From NCBI GenBank assembly GCA_028673005.1, contig CM054120.1, positions 69,923,533-69,987,532 of the forward strand: 64,000 nt of DNA, written 5' to 3'. The DNA comes from Tanypteryx hageni (Eukaryota; Arthropoda; Insecta; Odonata; Petaluridae). Every line of letters begins with the position of its first letter. Position 1 is the stretch's first letter. The notes under the pieces were generated by a model. It was not told where the DNA came from. It did not search any database and saw only the letters and a program-made list of their open reading frames with translations. The position numbers were made by a program, and so were the translations under genes. This document shows positions 47,629-59,228 of the stretch, one piece after another.

Positions 47629-48507
47629 ATCAGAGTCATCTACATAGTATTTTTTTGTACATTGTACATTTCAAGTGCTACCATGGGTGAGTGAATGTTG
47701 GTTCAGTTCACCAATAAAACAGAAATACCACTCTTCAATCTCAGGTGCTGTACTTTCTTTTTCAATCATTTCATTGTCTGTTCTTCAAAACTGTTCCTGG
47801 GGCTTTCTATTCCCTAACACCCCTTAACCCTATCCACTTCTGGCAGTAATTTTCCCGTTTCACTTGTATGTCGAGGGAGCCTCAACAATGTATAGCTCTC
47901 TATCCCCTCATTTTTTCTCACTGAAAATCTCAATGTGGTTGATTCTCAGCCATTCTCTGTTATATTATATATCTTTGTAAGCCTTTTTTACTGTAATATA
48001 ATAAGTCAGAATGGTATTATAAAAATACGGCATAGACTCTCAATTTAACGTGGCAGGACTTCTGAAAGATCAACTTGTGATTTCTATGTTGCAGTATTCT
48101 TGTGAATTCCTTATCTAGTTCATCAAATATTGAGTTTACTTGTTCTTATTGGGTCACATATTTTTTGTTTTATGTAATATTTTAGATTTGATAACTGGAT
48201 ATAGGAAAAAAGCTGTGATTAAAACTGTTAATTCATTATTTATTAATATTAAAATAAAAATTAATTCTAAATTTGAATAAAAATCAGGTGGTTTATTTGA
48301 ACTAACAAAATGGGAGGAGGGAGGACATAAATGCCTAAAGGTGCAATATTTTTAAATCTGCTACTGTAGTAAATGAGTTACACATTCCATAATTAAATCA
48401 TATTTTATTTACCATTAATTTATTTCAATGTCTTATGAGCCTATATATCATAAAAAAGACCATTAAAGTCAGAATGGCAAGTGAAGAATAGAGTGCATTG
48501 GAGTTGG
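47629..48507. other. Unassigned AT-rich DNA
   Basis: No gene or repeat end recognised. Confidence 0.4.
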
Positions 48508-48516
48508 TAATGCCTG

Positions 48517-49531
48517 GTCTGGGAAAATTCACTGACCACAATTCATCGAAACACAATTCATTGACCACAATTCACCAAATCACATTTTATCGAAAAAGCA
48601 ATTCATCGAAACACAATTCATCAGAACACAATTCATTGAAATGTAAATTCACCGAACCACAATTCATCAAATGTATTAATCATTGAAATTTCCAGTGCAC
48701 CTTATGGAGATGGGGGAAGAGGGAGAGCAGAATTAATATAAACAGAATATTGGCAACATGGATGCCTTTCGACTATTGGAAAAATAATAAGTAAGAATAA
48801 ACCATTATCATTTGAGGATAAATAACTCGTACAGGAATAATGAACAATAAATAAACAAATTAAGCTCACAGATGTGAGGGAGGGGGACCTCCCTCTTACC
48901 TCCCCCTACCCCCACCCCCATGAGCTTAATTTGTTTATTTATTGTTTATTATTCACCTACCAGTTATTTGCATTTGAAAGACATCCATGATGCCAGTATT
49001 TCATTTTGAAATATTTATCCTCCCCCCTTTCCTCCTCCTGCTCCCACCCCTATAAGATTAAATTTTTTATTCATTGTTTAATAAGTATCTACTATTTATT
49101 GGTAGTCGAAAGACACCCATGATGACAGTATTTCATTTTGAAATGTTTAACCTCCCCCCTTTCCTCCCCCTACCTCCACCTCCATGAGTTTAATTTGTTT
49201 ATTTATTGTTTATTATTCCTGTACGAGTTATTTATCCACAAATGGTAATGGTTTATTCTTACTTATTATTTTTCCAATAGTTATAATCAGTCAAAAGACA
49301 TCCATGTTGCCAATATTCTGTTTATATTATTTCTGCTCTCCCTCTTCCCCCATCTCCATAAGGTGAATTGGAAATTTCGATGAATAATACATTCAACGAA
49401 TTGTGGTTTGGTGAATTTACATTTCAATGAATTGTGTTTCAATGAATTGCTTTTTTGATGAATTTTGATTCGGTGAATTTTGGTCGATGAATTGTTTTGA
49501 TGAACTGTGGTCGATGAATTTTCCATAAGCC
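48517..49531. mobile_element. Foldback element with repeat-built arms and 9-bp duplication
   Basis: The outer arms (48517-48880 and 49165-49531) are long inverted repeats. Their outer 170 bases are made of short subrepeats such as AATTCATCGAAACACAATTC and its variants; further in, GGAGATGGGGGAAGAGGG pairs with the complement on the right. The centre has direct units of about 131 bases (near 48897, 49022, 49151) with CT-rich runs and TTTGTTTATTTATTGTTTA. An identical 9-base sequence, TAATGCCTG, lies at 48508-48516 and 49532-49540. The 9-base duplication points to Mutator-like foldbacks, though other foldback families exist. No coding capacity. Confidence 0.82.
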
Positions 49532-49540
49532 TAATGCCTG

Positions 49541-50103
49541 TGTGTGCCATTATGAAATTTGGATGGCTAGTATTTAGTTACCATTCCTGTATTTGAGTTT
49601 TTAGGATGAAGTTGTATATTTTAATTTATCAGGCTGCTGTTGGAAGTTCTGCTACTTAAAGGATAAAGAAGTTGAAAATAATGAATGGATTGATAAATCA
49701 GTGATAATTCCACAGGAACCAACATCACCCTAAGGTATTTCTTCTATCCATAACAATAAGATTATATTTGCTATAGACATCAAAATGGTGAGCCAAAATT
49801 TTATGAAGAACTATAGTAAAATATTTAATTAATAAGGGCACAATGGCTTAGCATTCATAGAATTCACTAATTTCTTCCTCATGATAATCTATTACTTGAT
49901 TATTGGGTTCTGCATTTGCTGCACTAATGTGTGCTGAGGTTCGTATGCATCATGCAAATCACCAACTATTTCCTAATTAACTACTTGAGATGCATAGCTA
50001 ATGAATATTGCGAGAACATCTGAGATTTTCAGTTAGACGATAATTCTTATCCTTTGGGGTGAACCACGGAAAGTAATAACAGAGAAAACTGTCATTCATT
50101 AAA
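49541..50103. other. Unassigned AT-rich DNA
   Basis: No gene or repeat end recognised. Confidence 0.4.
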
Positions 50104-50105
50104 TA

Positions 50106-50911
50106 CTATATATACTCATCTATAAAACACAGTTTTAAGACCAAATAGTGAGGTTGAAAAGTAGAGGTGCAACTTATATATGCATAACACTTGGTGAGTT
50201 GAAATCCAAAAAAAAACTTAAGTGTACCTACCTTGCACCAGATTCTTGTTTTTTTGGTGCGTTAAAGTGGAAATCACACTAATTATCAATAATCTAACTT
50301 ACAGATATTAAAATATAATATTGAAAATATGGATGTCACCTATTTGTTACAATTATATTTCTCTTGTCTACATTTTGCATTTCACTAAAATATCAGGGAA
50401 TAGCTCTAATGTGCTCCAGTAGACTTCCTGCAAAAAACACACACCAAAAAGTATGCCCATTATATTTTTCTAAGAATTCAATAAAATTTAATTTGAATCA
50501 TAATATAGAGCCTATGAAATGCAATATTCATGGCTACAGTCAAACTTGTTCTTCCTAATATTCTGGTGACCTGATTATCTATGTTGAAGTGTATTTAACT
50601 CATTGAAAAATTCAAGTACTCAAATGAAACTCGCATTAATGGCATATTTGTTTTGAACTTATTAGTAGAAAGTTTTCTAACATTTAAAAAGTATAAATTT
50701 ACTTTAACCTAAAGATTTTAAGGTATTTATTTACAGAATTTGAACCTAACATAGTAACATACAGTACTATAATTCTAAAATTTTATTCTTCTACCTCTAA
50801 AAAATTAGGGTATGTCTTATACACGTGGTATATGAAAAAGTATAGATTTTTTTGGCAAAAAGTAGGGGATTGCCTTATACACGAGGGGGCCTTATACATG
50901 GATATATACGG
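50106..50911. mobile_element. TA-target MITE, 806 bp
   Basis: Left end CTATATATACTCATCTATAA and right end complement CCGTATATATCCATGTATAA form inverted repeats, with TA on both sides (50104-50105, 50912-50913). MITEs with ends like CGTATATACTCGTGTATAAG are a common Tc1/mariner-linked type. Confidence 0.68.
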
Positions 50912-51029
50912 TAGCTAGTGTACTAAAAATACAGGATGATTTAAAAAATAACAGGGTGTTAAATCTGGTGAAGTAGCAGGCTATTTCAGATCCATCTCCT
51001 GGGGCAAATGTTGTCCAGATAGTGAGGAA

Positions 51030-51213
51030 CAGTTAGAGCAAAATTTAGTTTCTGCCTGTGGGGTATGGTTAAAAATTGTATGTTACAAAGCCATGGGACT
51101 TGAATGATTTCCTAGAAAGAATTACAGATGTCATCCGATCAATATCTCCAGAGATGAGCATTAGGACTCTAGAAGTAACATTCTATTGCTTTCATACATG
51201 CATTGGTATAGAT
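51030..51213 (+). pseudogene. Tc1/mariner transposase C-terminal remnant
   Basis: KPWDLNDFLERITDVIRSIS (51088-51147) and PEMSIRTLEVTFYCFHTCIG resemble the end of mariner/Tc transposases, where a P-x-x-L-x-x-L-x-x-R-I block follows the last catalytic residue. The frame is cut at 51213 by a hAT MITE. No catalytic residues remain. Confidence 0.5.
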
Positions 51214-51682
51214 CAGGGGTGCACAATATACGGCCCGCGGGCCAAGTTTGGCCCACCAACACATTTTGTGGCATGGCAGAATTTAACTCAACTGGTGCTC
51301 TACTTTTTTGCAAAAAATACTAGTAAAATTTGTTATGGATATTTATCACAAGTGTAACAAACATTCTCTTATGAAATGAAACAAAGCTCCATTACGTTCA
51401 GCACTGCACTGACAGATTAGAGTTTAAGAGACATTCTAAGAACAGCAACTACCAGCATTACTCCAGATATTAGTGGAATGGCGAGAGAAAAACAGAGCAA
51501 AATCTCTCATTGAATAAGTAAAGTATATTTGTTTGTCACCTAATTTCTGTCACATAAAAATTGCAAGTAAAATTTGTTATGGTAATTACTGAATCTACAA
51601 TATTATACTTACAACTTTTATGTACCTAGGTCCAATCAAGGTCGATTTTGGCCCATCTCAACTTTTGAGTTGTGCACCTCAG
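51214..51682. mobile_element. hAT MITE, 469 bp
   Basis: Left end CAGGGGTGCACAATATACGG, right end GTTGTGCACCTCAG; near-perfect inverted ends. Flanks GTATAGAT (51206-51213) and GTATAGAC (51683-51690) match at seven of eight. GGCCCGCGGGCC near the left end is typical of this hAT type. Confidence 0.9.
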
Positions 51683-51690
51683 GTATAGAC

Positions 51691-52051
51691 AGATGGATAT
51701 GCGTCTTTATTTGTGTGAGATACCTGTGGAGAGTAAGAAAAGACTGTATGAAGAACTATTTGCATCACTAAAAATGTTTACAAATAAATTATAAAATGAA
51801 CCACATGTATGTGTTAACATTTTTTGCAATCGTCCTGTTCATAATTTCTACGTTGCAGCTAAATTACATAAAATACTTTTTTCTATATCTATTCCTAGAG
51901 AAAACAAAGATGGGTTAACATTTGATATTGAAATAATCTTTGGTCTATGGTTTCACACTAATTGTGTACTGGATTTTCTTCCCCCTATCTTGGCCCAATT
52001 GTTTTTCACCACTCCATTAATTTATACACAGTATTAAAAATATGGAGGTTC
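51691..52051. other. Unassigned AT-rich DNA
   Basis: A few bases may continue the mariner remnant (RLYLCEI); otherwise nothing recognised. Confidence 0.35.
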
Positions 52052-52059
52052 TTCTAACG

Positions 52060-52345
52060 CAGGGATTCCCAAACTTTTAATTGACGTGAGCACCGATTTG
52101 TATCCTAAAATTTAAATCGAGCACCACTATACTTTTGCAAAAATATGAATGAACATAAATAAAAATCAAATCAATGTCAAGTTATTCTTAAGTATCTTAA
52201 ATGTACTTAGAATGAAAAACACTTTAAATTAAATTATTGGTGCTAAAAAACGCAACATTATGCATGGTGAAAGAGCTATCAAAGAGCACAATCAGGCTAC
52301 CAACGAGAACACCGGTGCTCGCAAGCATCAGGTTGGGAACCCCTG
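52060..52345. mobile_element. hAT MITE, 286 bp
   Basis: CAGGGATTCCCAAACTTTT at the left and GGTTGGGAACCCCTG at the right are inverted ends. Flanks TTCTAACG and CTCTAAAC are weakly alike. Inside, GAGCACC repeats near both ends. Confidence 0.75.
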
Positions 52346-52353
52346 CTCTAAAC

Positions 52354-53204
52354 AATACAGGCTCTACAACTGTGAGGTAAATGCTGCTGAGTTTCATAGT
52401 TACAACTTCTCCAGAAGAAGTTTTTCTGGTGTTCAAATTCTAAGAATACCTTTGATATTTAAAAAACAAGTAAAAGATACAGGAGTTAAATATAACTGTA
52501 TTAAGTGGTAAGGTAGCATCAATTACAATTGTATTTACAGGTAAAATTCTAAATCACTAGAATTCAAATATAAGGTGTTCAAATAATCTAATAAGCACAA
52601 TCTATTCATGAATGCTGTTAACTTTTTCTGCAAATAGTTTTCGACAGCAGTAAGTGTATTGGATTTTTCATGATAACCCTCTCCTCCTAGAGTACAAGCA
52701 GGCTCTGGAGTAAACATATAAAAACAAATTTTGAGTCCACCCGATTATTTCTGAAGCAACTAGCGAGAAAAATGATGGCAATCCATTGAATAATTCTGCA
52801 GAATATAATCTGAATTGAATGTTTGACAAGCCTACATCATAAAAATCCATCATCTGGTCAAGAAATTCAACTGTGATAAAAAAAACTATTAAATTATCAT
52901 AGGATAGATGGAAATAAACCAGTAAAATTGCTATTCTCATCATTATGCTGATATTAGTGTGTGGGAATAATGCACTGGGGTTAGCTATGCTTTTTATCGT
53001 TACTACTCATTATTAGGGATTAGCAAGCTCAGAATATTTGTTTAATTAACTAGGAAATGCAAGGCATTGAAATACTACAAAAATCAGATTCATTAATTTT
53101 ATTTATAATTGCTTTTCTGTGAAGGTATCTATCAAAAGTGGTTTGGTATAACAGAACTGATATCATACACAAATAAAATCTCCCAAGAAAAATGCTGGAG
53201 TGAA
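52354..53204. other. Unassigned AT-rich DNA
   Basis: No gene recognised. Confidence 0.4.
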
Positions 53205-55173
53205 TAATTCAAAGCTCAGTGCAGAGATCATTCAATTATTACTCTTAATTGGTTCCTGAAAAAGAGCGCTATCTGAAACCACATTAAGCCAGGGAATTTT
53301 TATCACAAAAACTAATGTAAATATATTTAATCCATACTTACAAACTACTCTCAGTGTTAATGAATTCCCAATATAAGGAATATTTTTGCAACTTAATCAT
53401 AGAAACAACACATACAAAAACGTGATTTTTAAGAACATATAAAAATATATAGCATTTTATCTTATTGCCTATCTCACTTATTTCAAGGCTTTGCAAACCT
53501 CAACTTGTCGTTCTCCACTTGAATTCGTCGCATTACTCCAAGATTCACTGAAAGTGAAGTTTTTCGTTGTTTCTTTTTAGAAGCATCATTAGCACATGTA
53601 TTTTCATGCTTTTGATTCATTTCACATAATACGAGGGTTCAAAAAAATAAATCCACTGACACACTAACCCTTGCTCTACCAAGGTATTTTACAACTTACT
53701 CCTCCCAAGTGAGGTAACTCAAGTACCCCACAATTCGTTTGTTCAAGACAGTTGTTTATTGGGAGAAATATGTTAATATTAGTATATCTATATAAAATAA
53801 ATAATATAGAATAGATATTTATAAAAATAACGCATATTTTATAATTACATCACTATTGTAATAAAAGTTTTGCTACACGAAGCTAACTTAAATTTACAAC
53901 AACTTGCACTGTAACATACGGTCACATGAGATAATTCTTTCTTAGTTCAACATGCGCCCGCCCATAACCAAAATGTTTTGAAAAACTCTTTGCCTATTTC
54001 AAACATGAAGAGTGTAAGCTGACATAAGCGCGTTATATAAAAATAAATATTTGTAAAAATAATTAATATTTTATAATTCCATTGCAGTTGCATTAAAAAG
54101 TTCTTAGTTACTTGAATGTTGAAGACTACTAGACGAAAACGCGATGCCGACTTGGATTTACAACGGCCTTTCGATATAGTAACACTAGCACATAAGAATT
54201 TTTTGTAGTTCAGCACGCGGCTGCTCATCACCAAAATGTATTATTTTGCATTGTACACCGATAGACTGAATAAATCACACACATATGTAGCCATATGCAT
54301 AGCGAAACTGCATTTAAAGTAAAATGAAACTATGGCAAACTCTACGAAGGGGAGTAATTCAGTTACCCCGAAAGTGTTTTCAATTAAAAATGGCTTTTAA
54401 AAAGTTGTAAATCTACACAAAAACCAACGGCAATGTTCTTAGGCAGTAAAAACGATTATATGAGTGGATATGAATTAAATCCCAAAAATGACGATTAAAA
54501 AATATAAAAACCGTCGTTGTGGTAACTGAGTTAACCCTCTTGGTAGAGGATGGGCTAATCACGCGACGAATATCATACAAGACAGAAGATTGAACGAGTG
54601 TGAAGGAGGTTTACGTTTGTTTCTTACGGGGATTTCTTTCCTGTTAACGAAGGTAGAGGGGCGAACTTGCCGATTGAACTACCAGCTCCTTCAGTGCTGC
54701 CATCCCAACGCGTTTGCACGTACGTCTATGAAATCTATTTTTAGACATGAACTGACCTCAGAATGACCCTGACAGAAAATCCCTTTCGTTCAAGGATATC
54801 ATTGCCAAATAATTCGTAACCAAGTGAAAGCTAACAAAGGATAACAGGCGCTAGAATATACCGACAAGTAAATAAATGAAGGTGACTCGTTGCAGCGAAA
54901 TCGGATAAATGAGACTTATTAATCCTGATGACGACAAAATCAAAATGGCGGCGGAAGAACTATGGTCGAGATTACATTTTTTGTCGATTGGATAGTTTAA
55001 TGATGCTTAATTTAATCGTAACTTACCTACAAATATTAATTAGGCATAAACATGATGAAAAAGTTATATGTTTGTAATATATGACCAGAAAAATGTTTCA
55101 ATGATTCAGCACTTCGCGAGAGCACTATAACAAAACCGCACTTAGTGAAGCGCACTATAACGAGGGATGCCTG
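53205..55173. mobile_element. Tigger-like element interrupted by a piggyBac MITE
   Basis: The right end, AGTGAAGCGCACTATAACG then AGGGATGCCTG, with TA after it (55174), matches the Tigger type seen at 31851. Near 53253 TTAATTGGTTCCTGAAAAAGA and GCCAGGGAATTTTTAT match the left inner part of that element, but the outermost left bases are degenerate. No transposase recognised. Confidence 0.5.
53668..54554. mobile_element. piggyBac-like MITE with CTAA flanks, copy 1
   Basis: Left end CCCTTGCTCTACCAAG; right end complement CCCATCCTCTACCAAG; both flanks are CTAA (53664-53667, 54555-54558), a variant of the usual TTAA. Internal short motifs such as GAGGTAACTCAAGTACCCC recur inverted near the right end. 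No transposase. Confidence 0.62.
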
Positions 55174-55459
55174 TATTTTAAGAATTAAATATTATGAGGA
55201 TTTTTAAGAAGAAAACGAAATAAATGCAAAACATTATGCTTACATTAGGCACAGGAATACGACCATAATTGAAATACGTATCTTGCTCGACCTTAGGGAG
55301 CATAAAAAGTTGGAAGTTTGAGTTAAATATAAACCATTGTTACAGAAGAAGAAACGAAATCATCCTCTCACAAACAGAAAGCAGGTACAAATTTCAGTAG
55401 ACAAATCGCCAGTTAAAAGTTAATGATCCCCGGTAAATACCAGTAAGGAAATGCAAAAT

Positions 55460-55700
55460 GAAACACTAACCAAATTGATTCCGTAGACGGCCTCCGATCT
55501 CCTGACTGCCCTATCCCACGTCTTTGCGGTCCGACGAACTAAAGATCTCTGGAGTTTTCCGTTAGTGACGTGGCTCTCTTCGCGACTACGGAGCGCCCTC
55601 CCCTTGAAACTCGCTCGGAATGGCCAGTCCGACCTATCTCCAGCCAATGACGTGCGTCGGACTTCTATCACGTTTTGCTTGCACATCCCACTTCGGGGGA
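55460..55700. promoter_or_regulatory. CpG-rich promoter-like segment, copy 1 (copy 2 about 63720-63960)
   Basis: CpG-rich unlike its surroundings, with a CCAAT box beside a CRE-like half site (AGCCAATGACGTGCG) near 55640. Both duplicate copies keep it. An 88-codon minus-strand frame (55420-55686) has its ATG destroyed in copy 2, so it is not a supported gene. It could be the promoter of a host gene or a transposon. Confidence 0.3.
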
Positions 55701-55724
55701 ATAATTACTGTGGTTCGCCATTAA

Positions 55725-57521
55725 CCCTTAATTAGTCGCGTGGGGTCAATATGACCCCAAGCAATGTTTTTTCGTCAATATCTAAAGAAATGTATTAACA
55801 ATCTAACTCAAACTTGTTCTACCTTCGAAACTGACATTCTAGAAGAGAAATTTGCATTTTTGTTTTTTTATTAATTTGTTATTTTTGATATTTTTATATT
55901 TATATATAGTATTATATTGTAAATATTGAGAAAATTAAACTATTTTAATGCGCTATTTTGGTGTGTATCCATTTGTTATGTATATATGAGGTTAAAAAAG
56001 TTGCTTTTATTTTGACATCTCTCTACCTGTTGCTTTTTTCTCTATTGGTCTAGAAGGGTTAAACGCAATACAGATTATTATTATCACATCAGAAATACAA
56101 ATAATTTTCCTGATAAGCAGTATTTCATTGTTTTAACACTAGTTCTCTTATGATGCATTTCTACTTCACTAATTTTCACTATAGGTTGGTTACCCCTCTT
56201 CCTCCCATCTCCCCCCCCTCTCCCCCCTCCAATGTACCCTTTTCCCTCTTTTCGGAATTCTCCGGGTGTTTTCTTACTTCGGCCGCACACATGCAACCGT
56301 TTTCTTCCCATAGTTTTCTACCCGCAATAAAAGTCACAAACAAACGCACGTGGTCTCTCTAAAAGAAAGCTGTTTGCCTTTTATTACCGCTCACCCTATT
56401 TAGCACGAGTTTCTCCCTTATTTTTCGGAATAAGCACGAACACGAATGAGATCGGCAATCTTCAAAGTTTTTGGATCTCCTACCGGTCGCATGACGGTCA
56501 CGGTTGGGACGTTTTAGACCAAAATATAAAAATCCTATTTTCAATGGGGTTTCTTTGGAGAAGTCCCAAGTACGTTCACACTTATAGGGGAGGACGCGGT
56601 TGGACCTCCGCACGAACCCCTTGGGACGCTCGAGGAGGCAACTTTTGTCCCAAGCCCCATCGAGGGCAATCCTCGGTGACAGCAGAAGTGAGCTTGAATC
56701 TTTCTGCTAGTTGGGGGCAGCCATAAACTACTTCATGCTGTAGGTGGGGGCCGGAAAGCGACCGTGCCCCGACCGATGTCTAACCCACAAGTGTGAGTGA
56801 TCTTCGCAAAAATAGTCCTCTTCCTAATAAAGCCCTCAACGCGACCTTCATGCAACAATGCAACAAAAGGTGGCGTAGATACATGCGATCAGCTCTGCGC
56901 TGCTTATAATGTTGGCAGAAGAACGAAAAGATGGCCGTTAGCTGTGTTTTTTCATTTGCTGAACGTTTCTGCCATAAATGCCTTTATTGTTTATAAACAA
57001 AACGTTCAAAAGGAAATGACAAGGCGAAATTTCTTGAAATCATTATCGAAGGAATTAATAAAGGATCTACAGATTTTGAGGTCTCAGAGTCAGATTATAT
57101 CTAGGCATCTCCGAAAGCGCATATGCACTCAATAGGGACTTGCGGAGGAAGGTCCATCACCGGGATCGGGACTATCAAGAGGAAGATGCGAACATTGCCC
57201 AAGAAATATAGACAGTAAAGTGTCAACTAGATGTGGAAATTGTGGAGCTTTTACTTGCAAAGACCATATGATAATGAAGTGCATTGAATGTGGGGAGAGG
57301 GAAAGTGATTAGAAAATACAAAAAATATTTTAATTTATTTTAATAAATGTTTAATGTAAAAACTATTAATAAATAATTGTATTATAATGTAAGATTGATT
57401 TTATTTCCAGTAAAATATAAATAAATTAATATATTATTGCTTATCTTTAGAAATCATTTTGGGGTCATATTGACCACACGCGACTAATTACGGAACTTTT
57501 TTTCACGCGACTAACTAAGGG
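55725..57521 (+). mobile_element. piggyBac element, 1,797 bp, with related empty site in window
   Basis: Ends are CCCTTAATTAGTCGCGTG and, complemented, CCCTTAGTTAGTCGCGTG, flanked by TTAA on both sides (55721-55724 and 57522-57525). The left subterminal palindrome, TGGGGTCAATATGACCCCA, reappears on the right as GGGGTCATATTGACC with another copy of the end sequence (CGCGACTAATTA), so the right end is duplicated. The other block copy at 63981-63984 has a single TTAA and no insert. The C-terminal transposase part remains; the N-terminal part is replaced by CpG-richer DNA (56062-56800). Confidence 0.95.
56815..57309 (+). pseudogene. piggyBac transposase C-terminal part
   Basis: NATKGGVDTCDQLCAAYNVG (about 56857-56916) is the hallmark piggyBac block, with the Asp of GGVD. 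RRTKRWPLAVFFHLLNVSAI and RRNFLKSLSKELI follow. After one stop (57133-57135), RCEHCPRN, STRCGNCGAFTCKDH and KCIECGERESD form the Cys/His-rich tail that binds DNA ends, closed by TAG at 57307-57309. The catalytic N-terminal two-thirds are missing, so this copy cannot move by itself. It is otherwise well preserved. Confidence 0.88.
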
Positions 57522-57536
57522 TTAATGACTAACACC

Positions 57537-58412
57537 CAGGCCCGGACATAGAGACCCAGGGCCCCTGGGCAGTTAACAGAGTCGTGGCCCCCTTTTTGGT
57601 AATTTAGCAAAAAACAAACTTTACTTTTATTTTTTATTTATTTAACGTACTTTGACTTTAGAAAATAGACAAGCAGACTTAGAAATGAAATAGACAAGTA
57701 CCAACTATACTTTTTTACACATTATAATTTTTACATTTACACATAATTACAAGATTACATTGCCACGCGACGAACTTTCTTCTCTTCAAAGGAACGGATG
57801 ACCTCACTATAGTACACAGACTGCGTTATTTCTGACTCTATGTACAGCACAGAGAGTGAATTAAGCCTGTTCTCATCTGTGGTGGATCTTAAATAATTCT
57901 TTAGTCTCTTTAGCGCTGAAAACGACCATTCTGCCAAACAGAATCATTTCCGGAATATTCTATCTTACGGGATTATTCTATAAAATCTTAAGACATTTTA
58001 AACTAGAAAATTCTATCACATTCTTTAGCTTCCGTCGCCAACACTACTCGTATCGTAACCTTAACTAACCTCAGCAAATTCGCGTATAAGATAAAACCTT
58101 TGAGCCGCAAAATTGAAATTGATACAACTTCCTAACACACACTTTCAACGCGAACTGACACGTAGTGACAAGTTATAGAATGAAGTCAGGTGCGATGCAA
58201 AACAAACAAAGAACACAAACACAGTGTTGCCTCTTGATTTGTCAAAAAATTAGCTATGGTCAATTATTTTCTATTTCGTTCAGAAAAATTGACATATTAT
58301 TGTCCGTGTCCTGTGTCCTCAATGTGTAACATTTCGGCCCCTGGTCGGTGCCCCCGCCGAGGTAGGGGCCCTAGGCAGCTGCCTAGTTTGCCTAGGCAGA
58401 AGTTCGACGCTG
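57537..58412 (-). mobile_element. hAT element, 876 bp, with transposase tail
   Basis: Begins CAGGCCCGGACATAGAGACC and ends GCAGAAGTTCGACGCTG. An exact 8-base duplication, CTAACACC, flanks it (57529-57536, 58413-58420). On the minus strand about 57940-57760, MAEWSFSALKRLKNYLRST and ENRLNSLSVLYIESEI are the hAT dimerisation domain (usual A-E-R-S-F-S with W for R). The 38320 MITE is an inverted, further deleted relative. The first five bases of the same insertion appear at 63996 in the second block copy. Confidence 0.92.
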
Positions 58413-58420
58413 CTAACACC

Positions 58421-59228
58421 CTTCGCGCATAGGCGATTATACAGACTCCGTTGTTTTCAGCGTTGGGGAACCGATGTCTTACGGAGAGAGAATGCATGCT
58501 GGAGCACTAGGGAAACGTTTAAAAATGGGAATGATCCTCGCGGCGGCGTCACCCGGAAAACTTATATGCTTTATTTAATCGCGCTGAAAAGATTTCAGTC
58601 CGAGTAAAAGTTGATGTTGTTGGTTTTAAAGCCACATTTCTCCAATTATTTCCAAAAATATCCCTTTGAATTTCGTTGTAAATTAGTAAGTAAAATGAAA
58701 AAATTTTTATTATTCCTTCTGGAGCTTGTGTCTTGATCCATGTTTAGCAACCGCTCAAACCACTTATAAATTGCTACCCACCATTGTGCGAATAGATTTT
58801 ATAATGGTTTCATTGATGGTCTGGCGAAAGAAAAGCATGTCTTCTCCATCCATAGCATCGCATTTTGTACTTCAAACTTTCAATGTGTTAGCAAGATTAT
58901 TTTCAGATAATACGTTCATTGGCATGTGATTTTTGGAAATATTTTCGATTTCATAGAGCTGAGACAAAAAAAGGAAGAATATAACTAGGCCGAAATAAAT
59001 CTCTAATTTTTACATTATTATAATAAAAGCCTAAATGGTGGGGATTTGTGTATAACGATGACGTCATCATTGGCACTTTTTAACGCGTTTTTAACAAACT
59101 TCTCGACAAGGTGGAAGGTTGAAATTTCGCAGGAATGTTTGATTCAGACATAAAAATTAAATGACAAGAAAATACGAAAAAAGACCCGGGTACGACTCCA
59201 GGGGAGCGATTTCCGTTTCCCTTAGGAT
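58421..59228. other. Unassigned DNA
   Basis: No gene recognised. A palindromic CRE-like site, GATGACGTCATC, lies near 59058. Confidence 0.4.

Larger units (their letters stand above)
53640..55724 (+). repeat. 2.1-kb duplicated block, copy 1 (copy 2 at 61920-63984)
   Basis: From CAAAAAAATAAATCCACT onward the block matches 61920-63984 at an estimated 98%. One 20-base difference lies near 53790-53830 (copy 2 shorter). In copy 1 the block is interrupted at TTAA 55721 by a piggyBac, and then both copies continue with TGA(C/T)TAACACC and a hAT start (57537; 63996). The duplication therefore extends past the window's end. Confidence 0.95.

Noticed and set aside
53947..54234. 95-codon minus-strand frame conserved at 62207-62494
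   Set aside because: Lies within a duplicated piggyBac-like MITE; identity reflects recent duplication and there is no known domain.
55420..55686. 88-codon minus-strand frame in CpG-rich DNA
   Set aside because: The start codon is lost in the second block copy and no family is recognisable.
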